This document shows positions 1-6,824 of a stretch of 64,000 nucleotides of DNA, in pieces. The position numbers were made by a program, and so were the translations under genes. The stretch covers positions 1-64,000 of the forward strand of contig JAZOSN010000021.1 in the NCBI GenBank assembly GCA_045657105.1. Reading direction: 5' to 3'. A model generated the notes under the pieces. The model saw only the letters and a program-made list of their open reading frames with translations. It made no database searches and was not told the origin of the DNA. The stretch is from SIG672 sp045657105. GTDB lineage: Bacteria > Bacillota > Clostridia > Oscillospirales > CAG-272. Positions within the stretch are counted from its first letter, which is position 1. Each line of letters starts with the position of its first letter.

Positions 1-1300
1 CGTGCTCACCCTCGGTAGTCTGGATAATGAGATCGTCATCATTTTCCACGAGAGCTTCGCCGATATACTTGTTTCCGCAGTCGTTACATTCCTTATACGC
101 CTTCTTACCTGTGACCATACAGGTTGCTGCCTGCTCGTCGTATTCGGTAAATTTAGCAAGTGCCTGATCTACGGTGCAGACACATTCTGCCGTAAGCTCG
201 ATGTCAGAAGCGCTTGTAATGAGAATTCTGGTGTTGTCGTTATAACGCTCTGCAAGGGCATTGTTAACGCTTATCACGTTGCCCTCTTCAATACCGTTAA
301 GAGCAGGAGCCTTGAATATCTTAACAGTATTAGTTCCATCAGATATAACTACGCTTCCGTTAGATTCGATGTCGGTTATTTTAACGTTTTCGAGTCTTAC
401 GGGAGTCGATTCATAAGCGAATTCGGTATCTGCGATAAGATCGGCGATAGTTACAAGCTTATGAGAATAGTCATCTCCGTCCGCAGAGGTTTCCTTGATC
501 GTCACGTCTTTAAGTCTGACCTGACTGTAATATGTATCACGGGTACCTACAACCTTTATCTTATCACCAACGGATATACCGGAAATATCGTCCGAAGTAG
601 CGAGTCTTATTCCGACGTTCGCCTGAGGATCGTAGATAGCAAGCTCACTGCCGCTTTTGAATATTACGGTACCCTCGGTATATACGGTAGCATCTTCGGC
701 AGCCGCGCGAGCGTCTGCAATAGAAACGTAATTGATTTCGACAGTAGCATTTTCATCAAGCTTATAAAGAGTGAGGTCGAACGTGTAGTCTTTGTTAGTT
801 GCATTGCTTGTAGAATATGCAGCAAATCTATTACCGGTGTTCTGATATGCAATACATCTGTCAGTTTTATGCGCGGCAGTGATACGGAAACCATCGCCGC
901 TTTTACTTACAACCCACTCGGAGCTGCTTGCATTGAATTTTGTACCCGAACTGCCGTATCCAATAACGGCGTTGGCAAACTTAATCGTGAAAGTATTATC
1001 TTTTCCCGAAACTGCCGTCAGAGTCGTACACAGTCCGGTTACATCTGAAATTGTGTTGCCGGACGGTGTAAATGCAGTTAACGCGCCATAACTACTGCCA
1101 TCCTTGCCGGTGAATGCATAGTTGTTTCCACCATAAACAGCAGAAATAACATAATCGCCAGAAGAGATGTCAGAAAGCTCGGTTACTTTCGTCGCACTCT
1201 GAGTTGCTTCTGCCGCCGAAGCCGTCATCGGGAAGGCTGCAAGAAGGGTAGCCGCAACGAGAACTACCATAAGGATCGCGCAGATTTTTGACTTTTTCAT
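1..1300 (-). CDS. Secreted OB-fold protein with Cys-rich repeat (C-terminus outside window)
   Basis: An open frame runs from an ATG at 1300 through the window edge (433 codons, no stop), so the 3' part is missing. It starts with a clear Sec signal peptide (two Lys, then a hydrophobic run, likely cleavage near residue 29 after TASA). Residues about 190-290 have alternating short strands with 'EGTV', 'VGDKIKVVGT' and 'VRLKDV' segments, typical of the extracellular OB-folds attached to secreted nucleases and adhesins. Near residues 395-415 a CxxC unit (KECNDCG) resembles the Cys repeats in the lysozyme at 30664-33030 and the giant protein at 13689-25154. The ribosome site AAGGAGA lies 8 bases upstream of the ATG. 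Extracellular location is well supported; the function is unknown because the rest is not visible. Confidence 0.75.
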   Translation of the reverse strand, partial: MKKSKICAILMVVLVAATLLAAFPMTASAAEATQSATKVTELSDISSGDYVISAVYGGNNYAFTGKDGSSYGALTAFTPSGNTISDVTGLCTTLTAVSGKDNTFTIKFANAVIGYGSSGTKFNASSSEWVVSKSGDGFRITAAHKTDRCIAYQNTGNRFAAYSTSNATNKDYTFDLTLYKLDENATVEINYVSIADARAAAEDATVYTEGTVIFKSGSELAIYDPQANVGIRLATSDDISGISVGDKIKVVGTRDTYYSQVRLKDVTIKETSADGDDYSHKLVTIADLIADTEFAYESTPVRLENVKITDIESNGSVVISDGTNTVKIFKAPALNGIEEGNVISVNNALAERYNDNTRILITSASDIELTAECVCTVDQALAKFTEYDEQAATCMVTGKKAYKECNDCGNKYIGEALVENDDDLIIQTTEGEH

Positions 1301-1333
1301 ATCAAATCTCCTTACAATAAAAATATTAATTTT

Positions 1334-1362
1334 ATTATACAACAAAAATCGACGGTTTTCAA
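1334..1362 (-). promoter_or_regulatory. Promoter of the secreted OB-fold gene
   Basis: On the minus strand TTGAAA (1362-1357) and TATAAT (1339-1334) are 17 bases apart, about 35 bases upstream of the ATG at 1300. Confidence 0.7.
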
Positions 1363-1455
1363 TAGTTTTTTCGAACTTTTATGCCAATTTCAGAATATAT
1401 TTCCGATTTTTTCGATTTTTGTCATTTGCCGCCGCATATTTCTCACACCGCGTGT

Positions 1456-1492
1456 AAAAAAACAAAGCGGACTGCCGCTATGCAGTCCGCTT
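1456..1492 (-). terminator. Intrinsic terminator of the KDPG aldolase gene
   Basis: An 11-bp perfect stem (AAGCGGACTGC, 1465-1475 with 1482-1492) and a 6-base loop are followed on the minus strand by a T-rich tract (1464-1456). It lies just past the stop of the aldolase gene. Confidence 0.85.
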
Positions 1493-1517
1493 ATTTGGTT
1501 TCAAATCGTTTTCAGTC

Positions 1518-2117
1518 TTAGCCGAGGATCTTTGCAAGGCGAGCACAGTTTTCCTTGATGTCGCCCTTCATCATAAAGCTTCCGCCGACGGCAACGATCT
1601 TCTCAAATGCGAGGAATTCAAGAATGTTATCCTCGTTTGCACCGCCTGTGGGAAGGAATTTTACCTGCGGGAACGGAGCCGAGAGAGCCTTGATCGCGCC
1701 AAGTCCGCCGTAAACGTTTGCAGGGAAGAATTTGAGTGTGGTAAGTCCGAGCTCGAGAGCGTGCATGATCTCGGTAGGAGTTACACAACCGGGAATATAG
1801 GGAATATCGTTTTCTTTACATACTGCCGCAACCTCGTCGGAAAGTCCGGGAGATACGATAAATGTTGCTCCCGCCTCGATTGCCTGCTTTGCCTGTGCGC
1901 CGTTGATGATAGTTCCTGCTCCGATCTTCATATCGGGGAGCTCTTTTCTTCCGAGCGCGATAGCTTCTGCCGCGCAAGCGGTACGGAAGGTGATCTCTGC
2001 TACCGGAATACCGCCCTCACACATAGCTTTGAGAGTGGGAATTGTGTCCTCGATGTTCTTGATAACAACAACCGGAACGACCTTAGTGTCTTTGAAGAAA
2101 GCTTCGTACTTGTCCAT
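1518..2117 (-). CDS. eda: 2-keto-3-deoxy-6-phosphogluconate / 4-hydroxy-2-oxoglutarate aldolase
   Basis: A 199-residue class I aldolase that cleaves KDPG to pyruvate and glyceraldehyde 3-phosphate (or the related KHG reaction) in the cytoplasm. The family signature residues are present: Glu41 and Arg45 in 'AEITFRT', and the Schiff-base lysine Lys129 in 'LKFFPA'. 'GAGTI' and 'PTGG' are the phosphate-binding loop region. Length fits the family (about 200-215). It lies 85 bases downstream of asd on the same strand, with only a weak hairpin without a T-tract between, so it may be co-transcribed; no Entner-Doudoroff dehydratase or KDG kinase is visible in the window. The sugar acid it serves cannot be told from context. 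Confidence 0.9.
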   Translation of the reverse strand: MDKYEAFFKDTKVVPVVVIKNIEDTIPTLKAMCEGGIPVAEITFRTACAAEAIALGRKELPDMKIGAGTIINGAQAKQAIEAGATFIVSPGLSDEVAAVCKENDIPYIPGCVTPTEIMHALELGLTTLKFFPANVYGGLGAIKALSAPFPQVKFLPTGGANEDNILEFLAFEKIVAVGGSFMMKGDIKENCARLAKILG

Positions 2118-2202
2118 TTTATTTACCCCTTTATTATATATTATTTATTTCAGCGTTTTCCGTATGTGTTTTCTTGACTCATGCCCGAAAGGGCAATTCA
2201 TT

Positions 2203-3282
2203 TTAAATATATCCCTTTTCGCAAAGGAGCTCTGCGATAAGGACTGCGCCGCCTGCCGCGCCGCGGAGAGTATTGTGCGAAAGTCCGACGAACTTATAGT
2301 CGAACACGCTATCCTCGCGCAGACGTCCTACGGTTACGCCCATTCCGCCGTAAATATCGCGGTCGAGCTTTGCCTGAGGACGTGCAGGATCCTCAAAGTA
2401 GGTAATGAACTGTTCGGGTGCGCTCGGAAGCTGCTTTACGGGCGATCCGAAATCCACCCAAGCCTGCTTGATCTCGTCGATCGTGGGCTTATTTTCAAAG
2501 TTTACGAAAACTGCCGCGGTATGTCCGTCGGTCACCGGAACTCTGATACACTGAGTCGTGATCTGCGGTCCTGCGGACACGACTATCTCGCCGTCAACTA
2601 CGCTTCCCCAGATACGGAGAGGCTCTTTTTCACTCTTCTCTTCCTCACCGCCGATGTACGGAATGACATTATCGATCATTTCGGGCCACTCGTTAAAGGT
2701 CTTACCTGCACCCGATATTGCCTGATAGGTGGTGGCAACTACGAGAGTGGGCTTAAATTTCAGAAGAGGAGTAAGCGCGGGAACATAGGACTGGATCGAG
2801 CAATTGGGTTTTACCGCGATAAATCCCTTTTTCGTGCCAAGACGCGCTCTCTGAGCCTCGATAACTTCGAGGTGAGAAGCGTTGATCTCGGGAATTACCA
2901 TAGGAACGTCGGGCGTCCAGCGGTTAGCCGAGTTATTGGAAACCACGGGGATCTCTGCCTTGGCGTACGCCTCTTCGAGAGCCTTGATCTCTTCCTTTTT
3001 CATATCTACCGCGCAGAACACGAAATCAACGAGAGGCTTTACCTCGTCGATCTTAGACGCGTCCATAACGACCATCTTCTTATACTTTTCGGGCATAGCT
3101 GCCGCGAGCTTCCAACGCGAGCCGACTGCCTCCTCGTAGGTCTTACCTGCCGAGCGTGCAGAAGCGACGAGCGCAGTCACCTCAAACCAAGGGTGATTTT
3201 CAAGAAGCGTTAAAAATCTCTGACCTACCATTCCGGTAGCACCGATAACGCCAACCTTGTATGTTTTATGCTGATTTTGCAT
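2203..3282 (-). CDS. asd: Aspartate-semialdehyde dehydrogenase
   Basis: A 359-residue NADP-dependent dehydrogenase that converts aspartyl phosphate to aspartate semialdehyde, the branch point to lysine/diaminopimelate, threonine and methionine. The N-terminal Rossmann motif is 'GVIGATGMVG' (residues 11-20); the catalytic Cys161 sits in 'KPNCSIQ' and the catalytic His254 in 'TDGHTAA'. Length and the extended central region match the fungal/archaeal-type subfamily, larger than the E. coli enzyme and also found in Clostridia. The start is supported by the ribosome site GAAAGGAAG just upstream of the ATG. The gene has its own strong promoter. No lysine riboswitch is visible in the short 5' region. 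Confidence 0.95.
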   Translation of the reverse strand: MQNQHKTYKVGVIGATGMVGQRFLTLLENHPWFEVTALVASARSAGKTYEEAVGSRWKLAAAMPEKYKKMVVMDASKIDEVKPLVDFVFCAVDMKKEEIKALEEAYAKAEIPVVSNNSANRWTPDVPMVIPEINASHLEVIEAQRARLGTKKGFIAVKPNCSIQSYVPALTPLLKFKPTLVVATTYQAISGAGKTFNEWPEMIDNVIPYIGGEEEKSEKEPLRIWGSVVDGEIVVSAGPQITTQCIRVPVTDGHTAAVFVNFENKPTIDEIKQAWVDFGSPVKQLPSAPEQFITYFEDPARPQAKLDRDIYGGMGVTVGRLREDSVFDYKFVGLSHNTLRGAAGGAVLIAELLCEKGYI

Positions 3283-3334
3283 GATATTCTTCCTTTCTTA
3301 TCATAGCGTATAAATTAAAAACAGATTACTCTAC

Positions 3335-3363
3335 ATTATACACCGCCTTTTCGGATTTGTCAA
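3335..3363 (-). promoter_or_regulatory. Promoter of asd
   Basis: TTGACA (3363-3358) and TATAAT (3340-3335), 17-base spacer, minus strand, about 50 bases upstream of the asd start. Confidence 0.8.
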
Positions 3364-3425
3364 GACTGTGGGTAAATTTATCAAGCACAAAACCTGTAAT
3401 GCTTTGATCTGCAAGTCGAAACCGA

Positions 3426-3758
3426 TCAGTCTATATTATATCGCATATCATCCGATATAATTTCAACATGCACCTCCGAAATCTTTTTATCACTAACCCA
3501 CTGTTTAAGTTCTTTAAATGTATCAACGATCATCTTTGCTGCCTTGGGAAATTTCTGCTCCAATCTTGCAAACCCCGTAATCCATATGCAAATCACTTTC
3601 GGACCGCATGCCATATCAGTAAGGCAGTCCCAAAAAGCATCCCAATTTTTTCCGTAATAATCAGGAAAATCAAGGCCGTTTTTTATAATCTCATGAACTT
3701 CCAAGTAATAATTCACATTTGAAAAATCAAGTATGTATTTTTCCGTGTTTTCGTGCAT
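3426..3758 (-). CDS. Barstar-family ribonuclease inhibitor
   Basis: A 110-residue protein with the diagnostic barstar block around residues 29-48: 'LDFPDYYGKNWDAFWDCLTD'. In barstar the NWDA helix binds the active site of barnase-type ribonucleases and neutralises them in the cytoplasm. Length is close to the usual 90-110. The ribosome site GGAGG overlaps the last codons of an upstream reading frame (3761-3883) that encodes the tail of a barnase-like ribonuclease, so the two were once translationally coupled. The inhibitor is intact although its partner is truncated. It may persist as immunity against related toxins, or simply not have decayed yet. Base composition is more AT-rich than the neighbours, which suggests acquisition. 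Confidence 0.92.
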   Translation of the reverse strand: MHENTEKYILDFSNVNYYLEVHEIIKNGLDFPDYYGKNWDAFWDCLTDMACGPKVICIWITGFARLEQKFPKAAKMIVDTFKELKQWVSDKKISEVHVEIISDDMRYNID

Positions 3759-3760
3759 TT

Positions 3761-3883
3761 TTATTCTCCTCCCAATATTTCATAAAACGTCGTATAATGA
3801 TCATAAGTGACAAAAATCAATCCATCGTTTGAATATAGAATCCTTGCAGTTCCCCGATATCCCGTATTAAACAGTATTAACTT
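3761..3883 (-). pseudogene. C-terminal remnant of a barnase-type ribonuclease
   Basis: Between an in-frame stop (3886-3884) and the stop at 3763-3761 lie 40 codons with no start. The peptide contains 'GYRGTARILYS', then 'DGLIFVTYDHYTTFYEIL', which matches the C-terminal third of guanyl-specific ribonucleases of the barnase family: the two Arg correspond to barnase Arg83 and Arg87 and the His in 'YDHYTTF' to catalytic His102. The N-terminal two thirds, including the catalytic Glu73 region, are absent; further upstream is AT-rich noncoding DNA leading to the glutamine synthetase promoter. It sits immediately before barstar, the usual toxin-then-immunity order. Read directly from the sequence; the family call is from recalled motifs. 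Confidence 0.75.
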
Positions 3884-3949
3884 TTACTTGCTATAAACAT
3901 TTTAACATATATTCCGTGAATTTACAAGTTTTAATATTATTTTTATTTC

Positions 3950-3973
3950 ATAAGTGTAAACATAAGTGTAAAC
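3950..3973 (+). repeat. Tandem 12-bp duplication upstream of the glutamine synthetase promoter
   Basis: ATAAGTGTAAAC occurs twice back to back (3950-3961 and 3962-3973), about 55 bases before the -35 box. It could be a regulator site for nitrogen control or slippage debris. Confidence 0.7.
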
Positions 3974-4026
3974 TGAGAAAAATCACAGTTTTTTATAGAA
4001 ATATTTTCATTTTTCGTCATTTTCTA

Positions 4027-4055
4027 TTGACGAAAGCACTTTTGTTGTATATAAT
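4027..4055 (+). promoter_or_regulatory. Promoter of glutamine synthetase III
   Basis: TTGACG (4027-4032) and TATAAT (4050-4055) with a 17-base spacer. The -10 box overlaps the ATG at 4054, so that ATG cannot be the start used from this promoter. Confidence 0.8.
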
Positions 4056-4107
4056 GAGTAAACAAAAAGCGTTTTTGGCGCAAAATTTCGAAACGAGGCA
4101 AACGAAA

Positions 4108-6192
4108 GTGGCAAATCTTAATTCACTCTTCGGAAGCCGTGTCTTTAACGACTCGGTAATGAAGGAAAGACTTCCGAAGGAAACCTACATATCACTCAGA
4201 AATACAATATCCGAGGGCAAGGAGCTCGACATCTCGGTAGCGAACATCGTTGCCAACGCGATGAAGGACTGGGCAATTGACAACGGCGCGACACACTATA
4301 CTCACTGGTTCCAGCCGATGACAGGAATCACCGCCGAAAAGCACGACTCCTTTATGACCGTCCAGAGCGACGGAACCGTGCTCACCAAGTTCTCGGGCAA
4401 AAATCTTATCAAGGGCGAGTCTGACGCCTCCTCATTCCCGTCGGGCGGACTTCGCGCGACCTTTGAGGCGCGCGGATACACCGCGTGGGACCCGACCTCC
4501 TACGCCTTTATAAAGGACGACACTCTCTGCATACCTACCGTATTCTGCTCTCACGGAGGCGAGGTTCTTGACAAAAAGACTCCCCTGCTCCGCTCTATCG
4601 AGGCGTTTTCACATCAGGCGCTCCGCGTTATGAGGCTTCTCGGAGATAACGAATCGACGAGAATTACCCCGATGGTCGGCGCAGAGCAGGAATATTTCCT
4701 TGTTGACAAGGATATGTATGAAAAGCGCAGTGACCTTATATTCACAGGAAAAACGCTTTTCGGTGCGCGTCCTCCCAAAACACAGGAGCTTAATGACCAG
4801 TATTACGGAACTATCAGTCCGAAGGTCAAAAAATATATGGCAGACCTTGACCGCGAGCTCTGGGCTCTCGGAGTTTACGCCAAGACTGAGCATAACGAGG
4901 CAGCTCCCGCTCAGCACGAGCTTGCTCCCACATATTCGAACGCGAACACCGCGACCGACCACAATCAGCTTATGATGGAAACGATGAAAACGGTCGCGCT
5001 CCGTCACGGATTTGTCTGTCTGCTCGGAGAAAAGCCGTTCGACGGCATCAACGGAAGCGGAAAGCATAACAACTGGTCGGCATCGACCAACACCGGAATC
5101 GATCTCTTCAAGCCGGGCAAGGAGCCTTACGAAAACACCCGTTTTCTGCTCTTCCTTGCGGCTATGATAAAAGCGGTCGATCAGTATCAGGATCTTCTGA
5201 GAATTTCGGTAGCATCGGCATCGAACGATCGCCGCCTCGGCGGTCACGAGGCTCCGCCCGCGATACTTTCAATCTTCCTCGGAGAAGAGCTCACCGACAT
5301 AATAGACTCGATAATCACCGGCAAAAAGTACGGCGGAAGCAAGAAAATGAATATGGAAACAGGTGTAAACTCCCTTCCCGAATTCGTTCGCGACAACACC
5401 GACAGAAACCGCACCTCGCCTTTTGCATTTACAGGTAACAAGTTTGAGTTCCGTATGCCGGGCGCATCGCAGTCGATCGCGGATCCCAACATCGTGCTCA
5501 ATACGATAATGGCAGACGCCCTCTGCGAGTTTGCCGACAAGCTCGAAAAGAAGCAGGACGATATCGAAAATGCCGCTCGCCGTCTTGCGAGAGATACCTT
5601 TAAAAAGCACCGCCGCATTCTCTTTAACGGAAACGGCTATGCCGAGGAGTGGGTAAAGGAAGCCGAAAACCGCGGACTTTGCAACTATCGCACGACGGCA
5701 GATGCAGTTCCACACCTCACAGATGCGAAAAACGTATCACTTTTCGCGCGTCATCACGTTTATACCGAAGCCGAGCTCATCTCGCGCCGCGAGATAATGT
5801 TCGGAGATTACGTAAAGGTAACCCACATAGAAGCGTCCACGATGCTCGACATGGCGAAAAAGGAGATAATCCCTGCCGCTCTGTCTTATATGAAGGAAAT
5901 CGCGGAAACTGTGGTAAGCTTCTGCGAGATCGGACTTGACGCCTCGTCATACAAAACGCTTGCAAGCAAGATCTCACAGAACACGGCAAGCCTTTCGGCA
6001 TCTCTTGACGAGCTCACCTCGCGCCTTGAAAAGCTCAACTCGATAAAGGCGATTTCCGAGCAGGCAGAGTTCTGCCGTGACAGTGTGATCCCGAAGATGA
6101 ACGAGATCAGATCGTATGCCGACGAGCTCGAAACGCTCGTGGCAAGGAAATATTGGCCCTTCCCCACCTACGGCGAGATGCTGTTTGTCTAA
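4108..6192 (+). CDS. glnN: Glutamine synthetase type III
   Basis: Cytoplasmic ATP-dependent ligase making glutamine from glutamate and ammonium. Type III hallmarks are present in order: 'VFNDSVMKERLP' near the N-terminus, 'THYTHWFQPMTG', 'VGAEQEYFLVD', 'AKTEHNEAAPAQHE' and 'GSGKHNNWSAS'. Translation from the GTG at 4108 gives 694 residues, close to the usual 690-730. I chose it because GAGG lies 9 bases upstream and because a consensus promoter has its -10 box on top of the upstream in-frame ATG (4054), so longer versions would start outside the mRNA. A hairpin terminator follows directly, so the gene is monocistronic. The tandem 12-bp repeat upstream is the only visible candidate control site. 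Type III enzymes are dodecamers distinct from GlnA. Confidence 0.95.
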   Translation: MANLNSLFGSRVFNDSVMKERLPKETYISLRNTISEGKELDISVANIVANAMKDWAIDNGATHYTHWFQPMTGITAEKHDSFMTVQSDGTVLTKFSGKNLIKGESDASSFPSGGLRATFEARGYTAWDPTSYAFIKDDTLCIPTVFCSHGGEVLDKKTPLLRSIEAFSHQALRVMRLLGDNESTRITPMVGAEQEYFLVDKDMYEKRSDLIFTGKTLFGARPPKTQELNDQYYGTISPKVKKYMADLDRELWALGVYAKTEHNEAAPAQHELAPTYSNANTATDHNQLMMETMKTVALRHGFVCLLGEKPFDGINGSGKHNNWSASTNTGIDLFKPGKEPYENTRFLLFLAAMIKAVDQYQDLLRISVASASNDRRLGGHEAPPAILSIFLGEELTDIIDSIITGKKYGGSKKMNMETGVNSLPEFVRDNTDRNRTSPFAFTGNKFEFRMPGASQSIADPNIVLNTIMADALCEFADKLEKKQDDIENAARRLARDTFKKHRRILFNGNGYAEEWVKEAENRGLCNYRTTADAVPHLTDAKNVSLFARHHVYTEAELISRREIMFGDYVKVTHIEASTMLDMAKKEIIPAALSYMKEIAETVVSFCEIGLDASSYKTLASKISQNTASLSASLDELTSRLEKLNSIKAISEQAEFCRDSVIPKMNEIRSYADELETLVARKYWPFPTYGEMLFV

Positions 6193-6202
6193 CAAAAGCC
6201 TT

Positions 6203-6237
6203 AATAAGCAAATCCGACGGAAATTCCGTCGGATTTT
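6203..6237 (+). repeat. 35-bp direct repeat, copy 1
   Basis: Starts AATAAGCAAATCCGACGG and is identical over 35 bases to 6772-6806. The two copies bracket the AbrB/XRE gene pair. Each copy contains a complete terminator hairpin. Confidence 0.9.
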
Positions 6238-6238
6238 T
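6211..6238 (+). terminator. Terminator of glutamine synthetase III
   Basis: A 12-bp stem (AATCCGACGGAA with TTCCGTCGGATT, one-base loop at 6223) followed by T residues, 18 bases after the glnN stop. Confidence 0.85.
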
Positions 6239-6245
6239 AATTGTC

Positions 6246-6416
6246 CTACTTATCTTCTGTTTTAACCAAAATATATTCCGGATTTTTAATAAGTAATCCT
6301 TCTTCGGTAGCAATTATTTCAACTTGCTTTTCAAGCGCGTACCTCGCCCGTAATTCCTTTGGCAGAACTATTCTTCCGAGCTTGTCTATTTCTTTCGTTA
6401 TTCCTATCTTTTCCAT
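6246..6416 (-). CDS. Small AbrB-family DNA-binding regulator
   Basis: A 56-residue protein read on the minus strand from an ATG at 6416 to TAG at 6246. It holds one swapped-hairpin AbrB domain: 'GITKEIDKLGRIVLPKELR' (residues 5-23) followed by a short 'EIIATEEGLLIK' strand, as in AbrB and SpoVT N-termini. Such proteins dimerise and bind DNA as transition-state or antitoxin-type regulators. It has the ribosome site AAGGAGA. Its promoter (6496-6468) contains the palindromic site A shared with the divergent XRE gene, so the two probably control each other. The gene lies between the 35-bp direct repeats. No toxin partner is recognised, so an antitoxin role is unsupported. Confidence 0.85.
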   Translation of the reverse strand: MEKIGITKEIDKLGRIVLPKELRARYALEKQVEIIATEEGLLIKNPEYILVKTEDK

Positions 6417-6467
6417 TTAATTTCTCCTTTAATGTGTAAAAAAAGACAAATTCTTATCTTTAACACA

Positions 6468-6496
6468 ATTATAGCACAAAAAAGTGTTAAAGTCAA
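6468..6496 (-). promoter_or_regulatory. Promoter of the AbrB-family gene
   Basis: TTGACT (6496-6491) and TATAAT (6473-6468) with a 17-base spacer. The spacer is almost filled by operator-like site A (6473-6488). Confidence 0.75.
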
Positions 6497-6527
6497 GTAA
6501 ATTCTTAATATTAGCACAAAAAGTGGT
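6473..6527. promoter_or_regulatory. Two operator-like palindromes between the AbrB and XRE genes
   Basis: Site A (6473-6488) is AGCAC-N6-GTGTT, inside the AbrB promoter. Site B (6513-6527) is AGCAC-N5-GTGGT, just before the XRE start and covering its ribosome site. A wider inverted repeat TTTAACAC...GTGTTAAA (6459-6491) surrounds site A. The arrangement suggests binding by one or both regulators; which one is not known. Confidence 0.6.
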
Positions 6528-6533
6528 GAATTT

Positions 6534-6776
6534 ATGAAGATCTATGATTTTAACGGAAGTAAAAACATTTGCGGTACAAGAGTTAAAGAGGCGAGGAAGA
6601 AATTAAATCTTTCACAGGAAAATCTTGCGGCGAAATTGCAGATAAACGGAGTTATTCTGGAAAGAGATAGTATAAGCCGAATCGAGATCGGCACACGCTT
6701 TGTCGCAGACTACGAGCTTTTGGTTCTCTGCAAGGTTTTAAACGTAACGCCCGCCTATCTTTTAGGTCTTGAATAA
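6534..6776 (+). CDS. XRE-family helix-turn-helix regulator
   Basis: An 80-residue protein made of one Cro/CI-type HTH: 'GTRVKEARKKLNLSQENLA' (helices 1-2, residues 14-32), a turn, then 'RDSISRIEIGTRFVADYEL' (recognition and following helix) and the closing 'VTPAYLLGLE'. No second domain is present. Such single-domain proteins are typical autorepressors of small mobile or defence cassettes. It is divergent from the AbrB-like gene. Palindrome site B lies over its start region, and its stop codon falls inside the second 35-bp repeat. Ribosome site is weak (GTGGTG), so expression may be low. Target genes other than the pair itself are not evident. Confidence 0.9.
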   Translation: MKIYDFNGSKNICGTRVKEARKKLNLSQENLAAKLQINGVILERDSISRIEIGTRFVADYELLVLCKVLNVTPAYLLGLE

Positions 6777-6806
6777 GCAAATCCGACGGAAATTCCGTCG
6801 GATTTT
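6772..6806 (+). repeat. 35-bp direct repeat, copy 2, with terminator of the XRE gene
   Basis: Identical to 6203-6237. It includes the XRE stop codon and a 12-bp terminator stem (6780-6791 with 6793-6804) followed by TTTTC. Confidence 0.9.
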
Positions 6807-6824
6807 CTTTTCAAAAACACCGTT

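Noticed and set aside
2..1048. 348-residue open frame on plus at the window start
   Set aside because: Opposite strand has a signal peptide, ribosome site, promoter and domain structure; this frame has none.
2162..2202. Hairpin TGCCC/GGGCA after asd as a terminator
   Set aside because: Five-bp stem without a T-tract on the minus strand; not convincing.
3283..3425. Lysine riboswitch or T-box upstream of asd
   Set aside because: Promoter to start leaves about 50 bases, too short, and no typical stems are seen.
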